30,027 nucleotides of DNA from an uncultured Clostridia bacterium (GTDB lineage: Bacteria; Bacillota; Clostridia; Lachnospirales; Anaerotignaceae): the NCBI GenBank assembly GCA_910586765.1, contig CAJUJJ010000027.1, positions 6,155 to 36,181 of the forward strand, read 5' to 3'. The number at the start of each line of letters is the position of its first letter. Within the stretch, counting starts at the first letter, position 1. Shown here piece after piece: positions 1 to 7,328 of this stretch. A program made the position numbers and the translations under genes. The notes under the pieces are model-generated. The model worked only from the letters and a program-made list of their open reading frames with translations. It was not told where the DNA came from and did no database searches.

Positions 1-471
1 TTTCAATGTTGTCATCAGGTGTATCAGGGTTTACCATTTCAATATTGTCATCAGGAACGATTGGACTTTCTATTTCGATGTTGTCATCAGAAACATCAGG
101 ACTTATCATTTCAATATTGTCATCAGGAATGATTGGACTTTCTATTTCGATGTTGTCATCAGGTGTATCAGGGTTTACCATTTCGATGTTGTCATCAGGT
201 ATGTCAGGATTTTCTGTTTCAATGTTGTCATCAGGTGTATCAGGGTTTACCATTTCAATATTGTCATCAGGTATGTCAGGATTTTCTGTTTCGATGTTGT
301 CATCAGGTATGTTAGGATTTTCTGTTTCAATGTTGTCATCAGAAACATCAGGACTTACCATTTCAATGTTGTCATCAGGAATGATTGGACTTTCTGTTTC
401 AATGTTGTCATCAGGTATGTCAGGATTTTCTATTTCGATGTTGTCATCAGGTGTATCAGGACTTTCTGTTT
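1..471. repeat. Tandem 36-bp repeat, about 13 copies
   Basis: The triplet that begins each unit recurs exactly every 36 bp (for example at 4, 40, 76, 112 and so on to 436). Units differ by a few substitutions, mostly in the segment encoding the variable SPxxP part, while the PDDNIE-encoding half is nearly constant. The period is a multiple of three, so copy-number change would keep the reading frame. The array continues past the window start. Confidence 0.95.
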
Positions 472-637
472 CAATGAAATCTTCCGTTTCGTCTAAAATT
501 TCCAATTCATTTGGAATACTTTGTTCAGTAGAACCCTCTGGTATTGCAGTATCTTCCTGTGAAGCATGCACTTTTGGTATTTCAGATGAGAGCAAACAAG
601 TAGCCAAAAAAAGTGCAAACATTTGTTGTTTTTTCAA
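1..637 (-). CDS. Exported repeat-rich surface protein, partial (C-terminus beyond window)
   Basis: The reading frame stays open for 212 codons from the start codon to the window edge, where it is cut. The start is TTG at 637, chosen because GGAGG lies about 10 nt upstream; the in-frame ATG at 622 would be 25 nt away. The N-terminus (LKKQQMFALFLATCLLSS) is a positively charged signal peptide with a hydrophobic core. After about 55 residues an acidic 12-residue repeat begins, of the form SPDTPDDNIEIE with variants, and runs to the edge. Such Pro/Asp-rich repeats usually act as stalks or linkers in wall-associated proteins, so export and surface location are inferred. The next gene upstream on this strand is the SLH protein ending at 1000, which has a comparable Pro/Asp/Glu-rich N-terminal region. 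No catalytic or binding domain is visible in the part present. Confidence 0.75.
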   Translation of the reverse strand, partial: MKKQQMFALFLATCLLSSEIPKVHASQEDTAIPEGSTEQSIPNELEILDETEDFIETESPDTPDDNIEIENPDIPDDNIETESPIIPDDNIEMVSPDVSDDNIETENPNIPDDNIETENPDIPDDNIEMVNPDTPDDNIETENPDIPDDNIEMVNPDTPDDNIEIESPIIPDDNIEMISPDVSDDNIEIESPIVPDDNIEMVNPDTPDDNIE

Positions 638-726
638 TTTTATGTAACCTCCTATCAATTTGATTTAAAATAACAAAATTTTCCATAAAAATTTAGGCTA
701 AAGCCTTTTTTAAATATTGCTAAATG

Positions 727-781
727 CCCAGCGGACTTCGTCCACTGGGGGAACTCTTTTCATAAATGAAAAAAGTTCCCC
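727..781 (-). other. Paired strong hairpins in the 5' leader
   Basis: Hairpin one is 727-736 paired with 740-749 (10 bp, one mismatch, 3-nt loop). Hairpin two is 748-763 paired with 766-781 (16 bp, one mismatch). They share a G run, so both may not form fully at once. Neither is followed by a U-tract on the minus strand, so they do not look like terminators. They may be a leader structure or a short dispersed palindromic repeat. Confidence 0.6.
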
Positions 782-869
782 TTTTAAGTTTTCCTTGTGA
801 AATAAAAATACTTTTTTATCCACTCCCATTTACTACTATTTGTATAAACAAACAACATTTTATAGTTTC

Positions 870-898
870 ATTATAATTTAGTTTTTTATAAATGTCTA
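870..898 (-). promoter_or_regulatory. Sigma-A promoter for the partial repeat-protein gene
   Basis: On the minus strand, TAGACA (893-898) and TATAAT (870-875) are separated by 17 bp. It lies just after the upstream gene's terminator and faces the gene starting at 637. The predicted start near 863 gives a 5' untranslated leader of about 225 nt that includes two large hairpins. Confidence 0.7.
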
Positions 899-932
899 TG
901 TTAATTTAAAAAGTTTTAAATATTGATAATAT

Positions 933-968
933 AAAAAGCTCTCTATAATAAAAAATAGAGAGCTTTTT
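933..968 (-). terminator. Intrinsic terminator after the large SLH-protein gene
   Basis: Bases 933-946 pair with 955-968 over 14 bp, including the A/T flanks, around an 8-nt loop. The core is GCTCTCTAT/ATAGAGAGC. On the minus strand it is followed by a T-rich tract and lies about 35 bp after the stop codon. Confidence 0.85.
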
Positions 969-999
969 TATATATAAATAAGGAGGTTGTTTAAATAAA

Positions 1000-3900
1000 T
1001 TAATCTATAAAAGTTTTAAGCATCTGAGCCGCTTGAGCACGTGTTGCCAAACCATTAGGGCGAAGTGTGCTATCTTCATAACCATTTAATATGCCATTTT
1101 CAACTGCCCAATACAAAGCATCAGAAGCATAATCGCTTATTTGTTGTACATCGTGGAATGACAATTCTTTATTATTGTAATTTGGTTTTTGAGCATATTG
1201 CCAAAGCATTACAGCAAGTTGTTCTCTTGTAATATTGTCATTAGGGGCAAATATACCATTGCCATAACCATTTACAATACCTTTTGAAGCAGCCCAATTT
1301 ACAGCATCAGCATACCATTCATTTTCTGGGACATCTGTAAACACATTATTACTATTTATAGCTGGTCTGCCTTCTTTATTATATAATATCTGTGCAAGCT
1401 GAGCACGAGAGATATTGTTGTTAGGGGCAAATTCTGTGCTGTTATAGCCATTCATCAAGCCATTTTCCAGAACAAAATCCACAGCTTGATGATACCAAGC
1501 ATTTTGTTGCAAATCTACAAATGTAGAAGAAGGGCAATCTTTTTCGTCATTTGTTTCTACATTTTCTGTATTGTCAGCAGTTTCAGTAAATGTTGCTTTT
1601 ACGCTTACATTGCTGCTAGGCATATAGAATGTATTTTTGTCATCTATAGCAACTGTTTTTGACAATTCATCAGTTACAACAATATTTTCTAATGTATAAC
1701 CGCTATTTGCTTGTATATTCAGTGTTACACTAGAACCACTTGGGGCAGTAGTGCGACTTGGTGTTACTTTACCGCCGACACTGTTTTCTACTGTAATATC
1801 ATACATTTTGAGACTGCCTGTTCTGCCGCCACCGCCACTTCTTTTAGAAGTAGTATTTGTATTTGGTTTATCTGGTTTTTCTGGAGCAGTCCAACCAACA
1901 GAAATAGGGGACAGACCTGTTACAGTGAAGCGGATACCATTTTCGGTATTTTCAACTTCTGGGCTTTCTGTAGTACCAGCAGCTTTTCCAAAAGCATTTG
2001 TTGTAAACATATGTACTACAACAAATTGATAATTACTGTCAGTACCTTCAGGATAAGGCAATGTAATTGTCAACTCGCCGCTTTCAGGGAAATTGTCTTC
2101 CGTAGCAGGTACCCAAGTAATTCCGCCATCTGTACTAACCATAAGAGTGACATTATAAACAGCGGTATTTTCTTTTTTGATGTCAGCATTTATTTCCGTA
2201 ATACTTGCTTTCATAGCTGTTTCCAATTTTTGAGGAGTATTTAATGTATCAATGTCTTTTAAGCCTTCTGGCACGGTTGTAATACCATTTTCCATAACAA
2301 TCTGCAATGTTTCGCCATCATTGCCCTGTGGAGGGTCAGGCAATACCACAGTATCATTGTTATTTTTAGATACCACTACAGTACAGCTTGCATTTGCAGC
2401 ATAAAACACATCATTTCCGGCATAATTTGCAGTAAATGTATATGTTTTTTGGGTATCTGGCAATGTAACAGTGAATGTATTATTTTCGCCAGAAACAACT
2501 TCAATACTACTGTCATCACAAACTACAGTAGCCGTTTCGCCATCTGGCAATCCTGTCAATGTCAATGTCACTGTACCGCCTTCGTTCAACTGAGCAGGGG
2601 AGGCAGTCAATGTCAATTTTGGCAATATTTTGTCAGCTTTTTTCTCTACTACTGTTACAGTAATTACTTCACTAGATATTGTATATTCATAGCCCTCGCT
2701 GTCTGTAAATGTCACATCACAATAATACTGATAACTTCCTATTTCCAAATCTTCTGGAGTATAGCTGTTTTGTGTAGCATTTTCTATCGGTGTGGAGTTA
2801 CCTTGTTCGTCAACACTATGCCACTGATAAGTAACGCCATCTGTAGGTTGTGTTGTAACAGTCAATGCAGGCATTTCCGCACCATAAATTACTTCTGTAT
2901 CTTGGGACTGATTTACAATTTGTACAGGAACTTCTTCTACCATATAGCCCTTATCACTAGAAGGTTCTAATACATTGTTGTGATACTCTTCAGGAGTAAG
3001 CCATTCTAATCCTTTTAGTGTTTCAGCATCAGTAAAAAACTTACGATAAGCATAACCATTTGCAAGCAAATCACAAGCTTTGCGTTCTAGTGCATCATTT
3101 ACTGTAGAAATAGTTGCGAAATAACCTCCAGAAATGCTTACATCACCATCATTTACTTGTAGTTCATAAATCCTAGCATTATCTGAAATGGATATTGCAC
3201 CACCGTTTACCACAACATCGACAGAAATAGTATCACCTAAAACAGTTACTGTACCATCGTTTACTACAAGATTTTCAAGTATTGTAGTATTACCTAAAAC
3301 GGATACTGTACCACCATTTACTTCTAGTTCCCTAGTTTGAACATAGTTTGAAAGTGTTAATACACCACCATTTACAATGATTTCATCAATATCAAACCCT
3401 ATCACATTGTTTTCTATTTCTTCTACGTTTAGTGTAATATCATTGCCATCTTCTACAGTAATGCTATCAAAATCAACTATCTTCAGTGCTGTTACAGTTG
3501 CTTTCTCTGCTTTTTTGGCAGCTTCCCAAGCCTGTTCAAATTCTGCAAAATACTTTGTATCGCTGCCTACTGTAACACTTGTAACAAATTCTATACCACA
3601 ATCGTCACAAATTCCGTCATCATCTTCATCAACGTGAGGAATACCGCTTTTTGAATAACCGCATATGGTACAAGTACCACCGTGTGTACCATCACCACTG
3701 TCGTGTATGTCACTCTCATCATACATATGTGTACATTCTTTTACTACTACAGGATTGTTTTCATCAGCGCCTTCTATAAATCCAAGCTCGTTAGCATTTT
3801 CAACAATGCTATCATTTATGTAGTAGGCATAGCCTTTTTTGAGGAAGTCTTTTATAGTAACGGCATCTGAAGCATAAGTTGCTATATGATAGAATGTACC

Positions 3901-6201
3901 ACCGCTGATTTCAACATTTGAAAAGTTACTATAAAAGTAAACAGTATCAAATTTTCCTCCGCTGATAGTTACTTCACCATCATATGCACCTAAATAAGAG
4001 ATTTCACCATCTGTAATATTTAGTGTACCGCCAACCATATCTGAAATATTAGCCATACCACCACTGATATTTACAGTACCGCCCTGAATGTTTGGAATAC
4101 CAGCTTGACCACCACTGATATTTACAGTACCGCCCTGAATGTTTGGAATATCAGCTTGACCACCACTGATATTTACTGTACCGTCTGTACCGTCAGTCAT
4201 TAAAAATGTACAGTAAAAATCCTCCTCTATACTGGAAAAATCATTTTTATATTCCACAGTACCGCCTTCTACAATAATAGCCCATATTCTGGCAATACCG
4301 TCTACTGTAACAACAGCATCGCCAGATACTGCTATAGGAAGAAGATCTTCTGACATACCTACAAAGACACCATCAGTAATATTGATTGTACCACCTTTTG
4401 CTAAAGTACTCATTATCATACCACCATTGATTTCTGCTGAGCCACTGTTTACTTCCAAAATATAAGCAGTCGGAATAGGCCTAGTTTCAGTTTCAGCACT
4501 CTCACCATTTAATATTGCCTTTCCGCCATTTACAGTGATTTTAACCACTACACCGTTTTCTCTTGTAAATGTACCACCTGTTATCACAATGTTTCTAAAA
4601 AGTATCGTTTTTTCTTCCGTTGTAAGTGTGATATTACCGCCAGTAATTTCAATTTTAGGGAATAAATCATATGTATCAGGGTCTAATTCGTCAACACCTT
4701 CAGGTACATCGTTTGGATTATCCCCTTTCAGTATGTGTACAGTTGCAGTTTTGCCATTTGCCGCTTCAAATGCCTTTGCAATGTCGTTGTAAGCAGTTGT
4801 TGTACCATCTGCTGTAACAGTTACTATTGCTGTCAATCCGCATATCGTGCAAACACCGTCTGTATTAAATTCGTGCTGACATTCTTCTGCTACAATTATT
4901 TTTTCATCAGTATTTTTATCTCCAAAATCTGTAAAAGCTGTTTTACCATCTGCTTGGAAATATTGATAACCTTTTGCAAGTAAATCAAAATAATATGTGT
5001 CGTCTGCTCCTGATATCCCAATACCATAATTAAATGTGCCACCAGAAAGCACAACATTTGGCGTAATTGTTGTATACAGAGTATATAATCTATCAATAGT
5101 ACCACCATTGATTTTCACATCAGCACATTCACAAATCAATAGGGAACCATAATTAAAGTCACTATTTCCATTATATAATAGGCTACCACCATTTATAGTA
5201 ATTTTGCTGTTTTTTCCCTCAACATATATAGTATCTTGATTTTTTTTTTCATTTTTTATAGTGCCACTTTGTAATGTAAATGTTCCATTTACTTTAATAG
5301 CACTAGGAGAAATGAAATTTTCAGTAAATGTAAGGGAATGTTCTCCGCCTACAAATGTAATGTCTGTATCTTCATCTACTACAATGGTATTTCCATTTGC
5401 TACTGTAATGTCTTTAAGTAGTGTGATTGTTGCTGTTCCTCCTGCCGCTGCCGCAAATGCTGCTTCTATTGTAACACATTCTATTATTACACCATCTATT
5501 TCTACACTTGCTACACTATCTGCTTGTGGTGCAGGTGTTGCTGCTTTTGCCATAATTTTGTTTGTAACAGCAGTAATACCGCTTGGAGGAGTTATATTGT
5601 TGCTGCTGTCGCTTGGGGGCAGAATGTCACTGTCGTTAGGAGCTTTTTCCTCGTCGTCGCTAGGAGATTGCACATCATTTTCATTAGGGGCTTTTTCCTT
5701 GTCGTCGCTAGGAGATTGCACGTCATTTTCGTTAGGAACTTTTTCCTCGTCGTCGCTAGGAGATTGCACGTCGTTTTCGTTAGGAACTTTTTCCTCGTCG
5801 TCGCTAGGAGATTGCACATCATTTTCATTAGGAGCTTTTTCCTCGTCGTCGCTAGGAGATTGTGTATCGTTTTCATTAGGGGCTTGTTGTTCCTCATTGT
5901 TAGGGAGTTGAGCAGTATTGTCATCTGTAATTTTTTGTTCGTCATCATTAGGGAGTTGAGCAGTATTATTATTTGTAATTTGCTCCTCCTCATTTTCATT
6001 AGGAGATTGTGTATCTTCCTCATTAGGAGACTGAACATCATCACCATTATTAGGTATTTGTGTATCCTCCTCGTTAGGAGTTTGCTCTGTTTGTTGTATT
6101 ACTTCTCCATTGTTTGTATTTTCTTCTGCATATACTCCTGTAGGCAAAAGTCCTAAACAGAGTGCTATTGTCAGAATAATACTTACTAATTTTTTGTTCA
6201 T
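1000..6201 (-). CDS. Very large exported SLH-domain surface protein
   Basis: This 1733-residue protein starts at ATG 6201, behind AGGAGG. A signal peptide (residues 1-25, ending in VYA) is followed by an acidic Asn/Pro/Glu-rich stalk (about 26-205) with five 16-residue repeats (108-187). A long region of short beta-strand repeats such as GGTVNISGG looks like a right-handed beta-helix. It is broken by CxxCG knuckles near 440, 845 and 866, the last two spaced like a zinc-ribbon pair. Each knuckle is followed by a related module with an AFxAA helix and an ATVxxLK strand. Ig-like segments (about 1070-1270), a Gly-rich linker, an InlB/Bacterial_2-like repeat (about 1465-1530) and three SLH domains (about 1557-1733, each with a TRAQ/TREQ-like motif) complete it. 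SLH domains hold proteins to pyruvylated secondary wall polymers, so attachment to the cell surface is expected. Adhesion or glycan binding is possible, but no catalytic site is seen. Confidence 0.93.
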   Translation of the reverse strand: MNKKLVSIILTIALCLGLLPTGVYAEENTNNGEVIQQTEQTPNEEDTQIPNNGDDVQSPNEEDTQSPNENEEEQITNNNTAQLPNDDEQKITDDNTAQLPNNEEQQAPNENDTQSPSDDEEKAPNENDVQSPSDDEEKVPNENDVQSPSDDEEKVPNENDVQSPSDDKEKAPNENDVQSPSDDEEKAPNDSDILPPSDSSNNITPPSGITAVTNKIMAKAATPAPQADSVASVEIDGVIIECVTIEAAFAAAAGGTATITLLKDITVANGNTIVVDEDTDITFVGGEHSLTFTENFISPSAIKVNGTFTLQSGTIKNEKKNQDTIYVEGKNSKITINGGSLLYNGNSDFNYGSLLICECADVKINGGTIDRLYTLYTTITPNVVLSGGTFNYGIGISGADDTYYFDLLAKGYQYFQADGKTAFTDFGDKNTDEKIIVAEECQHEFNTDGVCTICGLTAIVTVTADGTTTAYNDIAKAFEAANGKTATVHILKGDNPNDVPEGVDELDPDTYDLFPKIEITGGNITLTTEEKTILFRNIVITGGTFTRENGVVVKITVNGGKAILNGESAETETRPIPTAYILEVNSGSAEINGGMIMSTLAKGGTINITDGVFVGMSEDLLPIAVSGDAVVTVDGIARIWAIIVEGGTVEYKNDFSSIEEDFYCTFLMTDGTDGTVNISGGQADIPNIQGGTVNISGGQAGIPNIQGGTVNISGGMANISDMVGGTLNITDGEISYLGAYDGEVTISGGKFDTVYFYSNFSNVEISGGTFYHIATYASDAVTIKDFLKKGYAYYINDSIVENANELGFIEGADENNPVVVKECTHMYDESDIHDSGDGTHGGTCTICGYSKSGIPHVDEDDDGICDDCGIEFVTSVTVGSDTKYFAEFEQAWEAAKKAEKATVTALKIVDFDSITVEDGNDITLNVEEIENNVIGFDIDEIIVNGGVLTLSNYVQTRELEVNGGTVSVLGNTTILENLVVNDGTVTVLGDTISVDVVVNGGAISISDNARIYELQVNDGDVSISGGYFATISTVNDALERKACDLLANGYAYRKFFTDAETLKGLEWLTPEEYHNNVLEPSSDKGYMVEEVPVQIVNQSQDTEVIYGAEMPALTVTTQPTDGVTYQWHSVDEQGNSTPIENATQNSYTPEDLEIGSYQYYCDVTFTDSEGYEYTISSEVITVTVVEKKADKILPKLTLTASPAQLNEGGTVTLTLTGLPDGETATVVCDDSSIEVVSGENNTFTVTLPDTQKTYTFTANYAGNDVFYAANASCTVVVSKNNNDTVVLPDPPQGNDGETLQIVMENGITTVPEGLKDIDTLNTPQKLETAMKASITEINADIKKENTAVYNVTLMVSTDGGITWVPATEDNFPESGELTITLPYPEGTDSNYQFVVVHMFTTNAFGKAAGTTESPEVENTENGIRFTVTGLSPISVGWTAPEKPDKPNTNTTSKRSGGGGRTGSLKMYDITVENSVGGKVTPSRTTAPSGSSVTLNIQANSGYTLENIVVTDELSKTVAIDDKNTFYMPSSNVSVKATFTETADNTENVETNDEKDCPSSTFVDLQQNAWYHQAVDFVLENGLMNGYNSTEFAPNNNISRAQLAQILYNKEGRPAINSNNVFTDVPENEWYADAVNWAASKGIVNGYGNGIFAPNDNITREQLAVMLWQYAQKPNYNNKELSFHDVQQISDYASDALYWAVENGILNGYEDSTLRPNGLATRAQAAQMLKTFID
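4057..4185. repeat. 51-bp tandem repeat inside the beta-helix region
   Basis: Two complete 51-bp units (4057-4107 and 4108-4158) and the start of a third are nearly identical. They encode 17-residue units containing GGTVNISGG, one turn-like unit of the putative beta-helix. The near identity at DNA level implies recent duplication. Confidence 0.85.
5641..5880. repeat. 48-bp tandem repeat, five copies
   Basis: A 16-residue unit (PNENDVQSPSDDEEKV and close variants) is encoded five times in 48-bp steps; the marker gtcgtcgc occurs at 5653, 5701, 5749, 5797 and 5845. A degenerate sixth unit follows in the protein. It forms part of the acidic stalk next to the signal peptide of the SLH protein, and copy-number change would preserve the frame. 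Confidence 0.92.
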
Positions 6202-6246
6202 TATGACACCTCCTGTAATATAAAAATTTAGAAAAGGGAAGCATCT

Positions 6247-6288
6247 GTTGGTATAGTAAACTATACCAACAAGGGGCTAGCCCCTTGT
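6247..6288 (-). other. Two adjacent perfect palindromes in the SLH gene leader
   Basis: Bases 6247-6257 pair perfectly with 6260-6270 (11 bp, 2-nt spacer). They are followed by a 20-bp perfect palindrome at 6269-6288 with core GGGGCTAGCCCC. They lie 46-87 bp upstream of the SLH-protein start codon. The position resembles the hairpin pair upstream of the neighbouring repeat-protein gene, but the sequence differs. They could be mRNA-stabilising leader structures or protein-binding sites. Confidence 0.6.
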
Positions 6289-6307
6289 CTTTTACTGTTG
6301 TTTATAA

Positions 6308-6370
6308 TTATTTTTTATTTTTAAAAATAGGGTGTCCCCGACAATTTAGTTTGATTTTAAAGTAAAACAT
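6308..6370 (-). CDS. Possible 20-residue leader ORF upstream of the SLH protein
   Basis: An ATG at 6370 opens a 20-codon frame (MFYFKIKLNCRGHPIFKNKK) ending in TAA. An AAGGAA ribosome binding site lies 7 nt upstream and a TATAAT (6402-6407) precedes it. The sequence matches no family I recognise. The correct spacing is suggestive, but short ORFs arise easily in AT-rich DNA, so this is tentative. Confidence 0.3.
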   Translation of the reverse strand: MFYFKIKLNCRGHPIFKNKK

Positions 6371-6435
6371 AATAACATTCCTTTCTATAAAATATAGTTT
6401 TATTATAATACCTTTTTTATTGAAAAAATAAAAAA

Positions 6436-6462
6436 GACTAATTTCTAATATAGAAATCAGTC
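6436..6462 (-). terminator. Intrinsic terminator or attenuator just after the minus-strand promoter
   Basis: Bases 6436-6446 pair with 6452-6462 (11 bp, one mismatch, 5-nt loop). On the minus strand the stem is followed at once by TTTTTTATTTTTT. The predicted transcription start of the promoter at 6472-6499 lies only a few bases before this hairpin. No minus-strand gene to its right needs a terminator, so an attenuator role for the SLH gene is possible. Confidence 0.65.
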
Positions 6463-6471
6463 CCTTTATTT

Positions 6472-6499
6472 AGTTTAGCAAATTTCAAATGTTTGTCAA
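6472..6499 (-). promoter_or_regulatory. Minus-strand promoter facing the SLH-protein gene
   Basis: On the minus strand, TTGACA (6494-6499) is followed after 16 bp by TAAACT (6472-6477). The -10 is preceded by TGC, giving an extended -10. The consensus -35 makes this the best promoter for the gene starting at 6201. Its start site would be near 6465, giving a leader of roughly 260 nt. Confidence 0.6.
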
Positions 6500-6507
6500 T
6501 ACCTTTT

Positions 6508-6538
6508 GCATGAGATGTCAAAAAGCTGCACGAGATGT
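6508..6538. promoter_or_regulatory. Direct repeat, candidate LytTR-regulator binding site
   Basis: GCATGAGATGT (6508-6518) and GCACGAGATGT (6528-6538) differ at one base and are spaced exactly 20 bp, two helical turns. LytTR-domain regulators such as AgrA typically bind pairs of direct repeats on one face of the helix. The pair ends 2 bp before the -35 of the LytTR regulator's own promoter and begins 8 bp from the -35 of the opposite promoter. The regulator is inferred, not shown. Confidence 0.6.
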
Positions 6539-6540
6539 AG

Positions 6541-6569
6541 TTAACACTTTTTTAAAAATATGCTATAAT
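6541..6569 (+). promoter_or_regulatory. Sigma-A promoter of the first two-component operon
   Basis: TTAACA (6541-6546) and TATAAT (6564-6569) are 17 bp apart. The expected start is near 6576, about 30 bp before the GTG start codon at 6606. The candidate regulator repeats lie directly upstream. Confidence 0.8.
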
Positions 6570-6605
6570 AAAAAACGATGTTATTTTAAGTTAGGAGGGG
6601 AGTGC

Positions 6606-7328
6606 GTGAGATTCGCCATAATAGATGATTTAGACATAGATATTGAAATACTACAACAATATATCAATCGTTTTGCAAAAGAGTATAATATTCCATTAGT
6701 GCCACCACCTATGGTATTTAAAAGAGGTGAAGCGTTTCTTTCTGAATTTAAAGCTGACCTCTTTGACATTATATTTTTAGACATTATTATGGACGGCATG
6801 GACGGTATGGAGGTGGCAAAACAAATTAGAAAGGTAGATGAAAAGTGTAGAATTGTTTTTATTACAGTATCTATGGAATTCGCAGTGGATAGTTATGAAG
6901 TAAATGCTTCTTGGTATATTGTGAAACCGTATACATACCAAAAATTTTCTAAGGCATTGAAGCATTGTGGTATCAGTATTTTGGAGCAGAAGCAGCATAT
7001 TATAATAGGGGAACAGCCTATATATGTACATTCTATTGCCTACACAGAGTACAGAGAAAGAGAAGTTTTTATCTATTACCAAAATGGGGAAAGCACTACA
7101 ATTTCCATACGCCAGTCAGATTTTTCTGCTTTGCTGCTAAAATATAATTATTTTTGTGATTGTGTTAGAGGAATATTAGTCAATTTTGAAGCAGTAGAAA
7201 AACTGATGTCGGATAGTTTTTTGTTAAAAGATGGTACAATTATCCCTATAAGCAGATTAAAATATAAAGAAGTGCGTGAAAAATTTTTGAAGTTTTATTA
7301 TAGTCGTTTGAGAGGAGGAAAACAATGA
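6606..7328 (+). CDS. LytTR-family response regulator (AgrA-like)
   Basis: This 240-residue regulator has an N-terminal receiver domain (about 1-120) with the acidic pocket (IIDD near the start), phosphoacceptor Asp59 in FLDIIMD and the conserved Lys in VKPY. A C-terminal LytTR DNA-binding domain covers about 140-235. The GTG start at 6606 is chosen because AGGAGGGG ends 5 nt upstream and the promoter lies at 6541-6569; in-frame codons further upstream would precede the promoter. It overlaps the kinase gene by 4 bp (ATGA), so the two are co-transcribed. The family regulates secreted and surface factors in Firmicutes, often in response to peptides. The repeats at 6508-6538 suggest autoregulation and control of the divergent SLH protein. 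No AgrB or AgrD homologue was seen. Confidence 0.9.
   Translation: MRFAIIDDLDIDIEILQQYINRFAKEYNIPLVPPPMVFKRGEAFLSEFKADLFDIIFLDIIMDGMDGMEVAKQIRKVDEKCRIVFITVSMEFAVDSYEVNASWYIVKPYTYQKFSKALKHCGISILEQKQHIIIGEQPIYVHSIAYTEYREREVFIYYQNGESTTISIRQSDFSALLLKYNYFCDCVRGILVNFEAVEKLMSDSFLLKDGTIIPISRLKYKEVREKFLKFYYSRLRGGKQ

Larger units (their letters stand above)
661..999. other. Intergenic region between the two repeat-protein genes
   Basis: This 339-bp stretch has no convincing gene. Read on the minus strand it holds, in order, the terminator of the large SLH gene (933-968), a good sigma-A promoter (870-898), and two adjacent strong hairpins (727-749 and 748-781). It ends near the ribosome binding site of the partial repeat-protein gene. 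A 39-codon open frame spans the hairpins on the minus strand (from about 817 down), but it lacks a ribosome binding site. Confidence 0.7.
6202..6605. other. Divergent regulatory region between the SLH protein and the response regulator
   Basis: This 404-bp region separates two divergent genes. From right to left it holds the plus-strand promoter (6541-6569), a direct repeat (6508-6538), a minus-strand promoter (6472-6499), a minus-strand terminator-like hairpin (6436-6462), a second minus-strand TATAAT (6402-6407), a possible 20-codon ORF (6308-6370) and two palindromes (6247-6288). Apart from that small ORF no gene is supported. Confidence 0.7.

Noticed and set aside
1..471. CRISPR array
   Set aside because: The repeats are directly adjacent without unique spacers and are in frame with a coding sequence.
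6..647. Long plus-strand open frame across the 36-bp repeats (MLSSGxSGF repeats)
   Set aside because: It is the antisense of the repeat array. The minus strand has a signal peptide, ribosome binding site and promoter; the plus frame has none.
698..817. 39-codon minus-strand ORF over the hairpins upstream of the partial repeat protein
   Set aside because: There is no ribosome binding site before its ATG, and the hairpin structure explains the sequence constraint better.
5261..6156. Plus- and minus-strand alternative frames over the 48-bp repeats
   Set aside because: Tandem repeats with period divisible by three keep other frames open; none has a ribosome binding site and all lie inside the SLH-protein gene.
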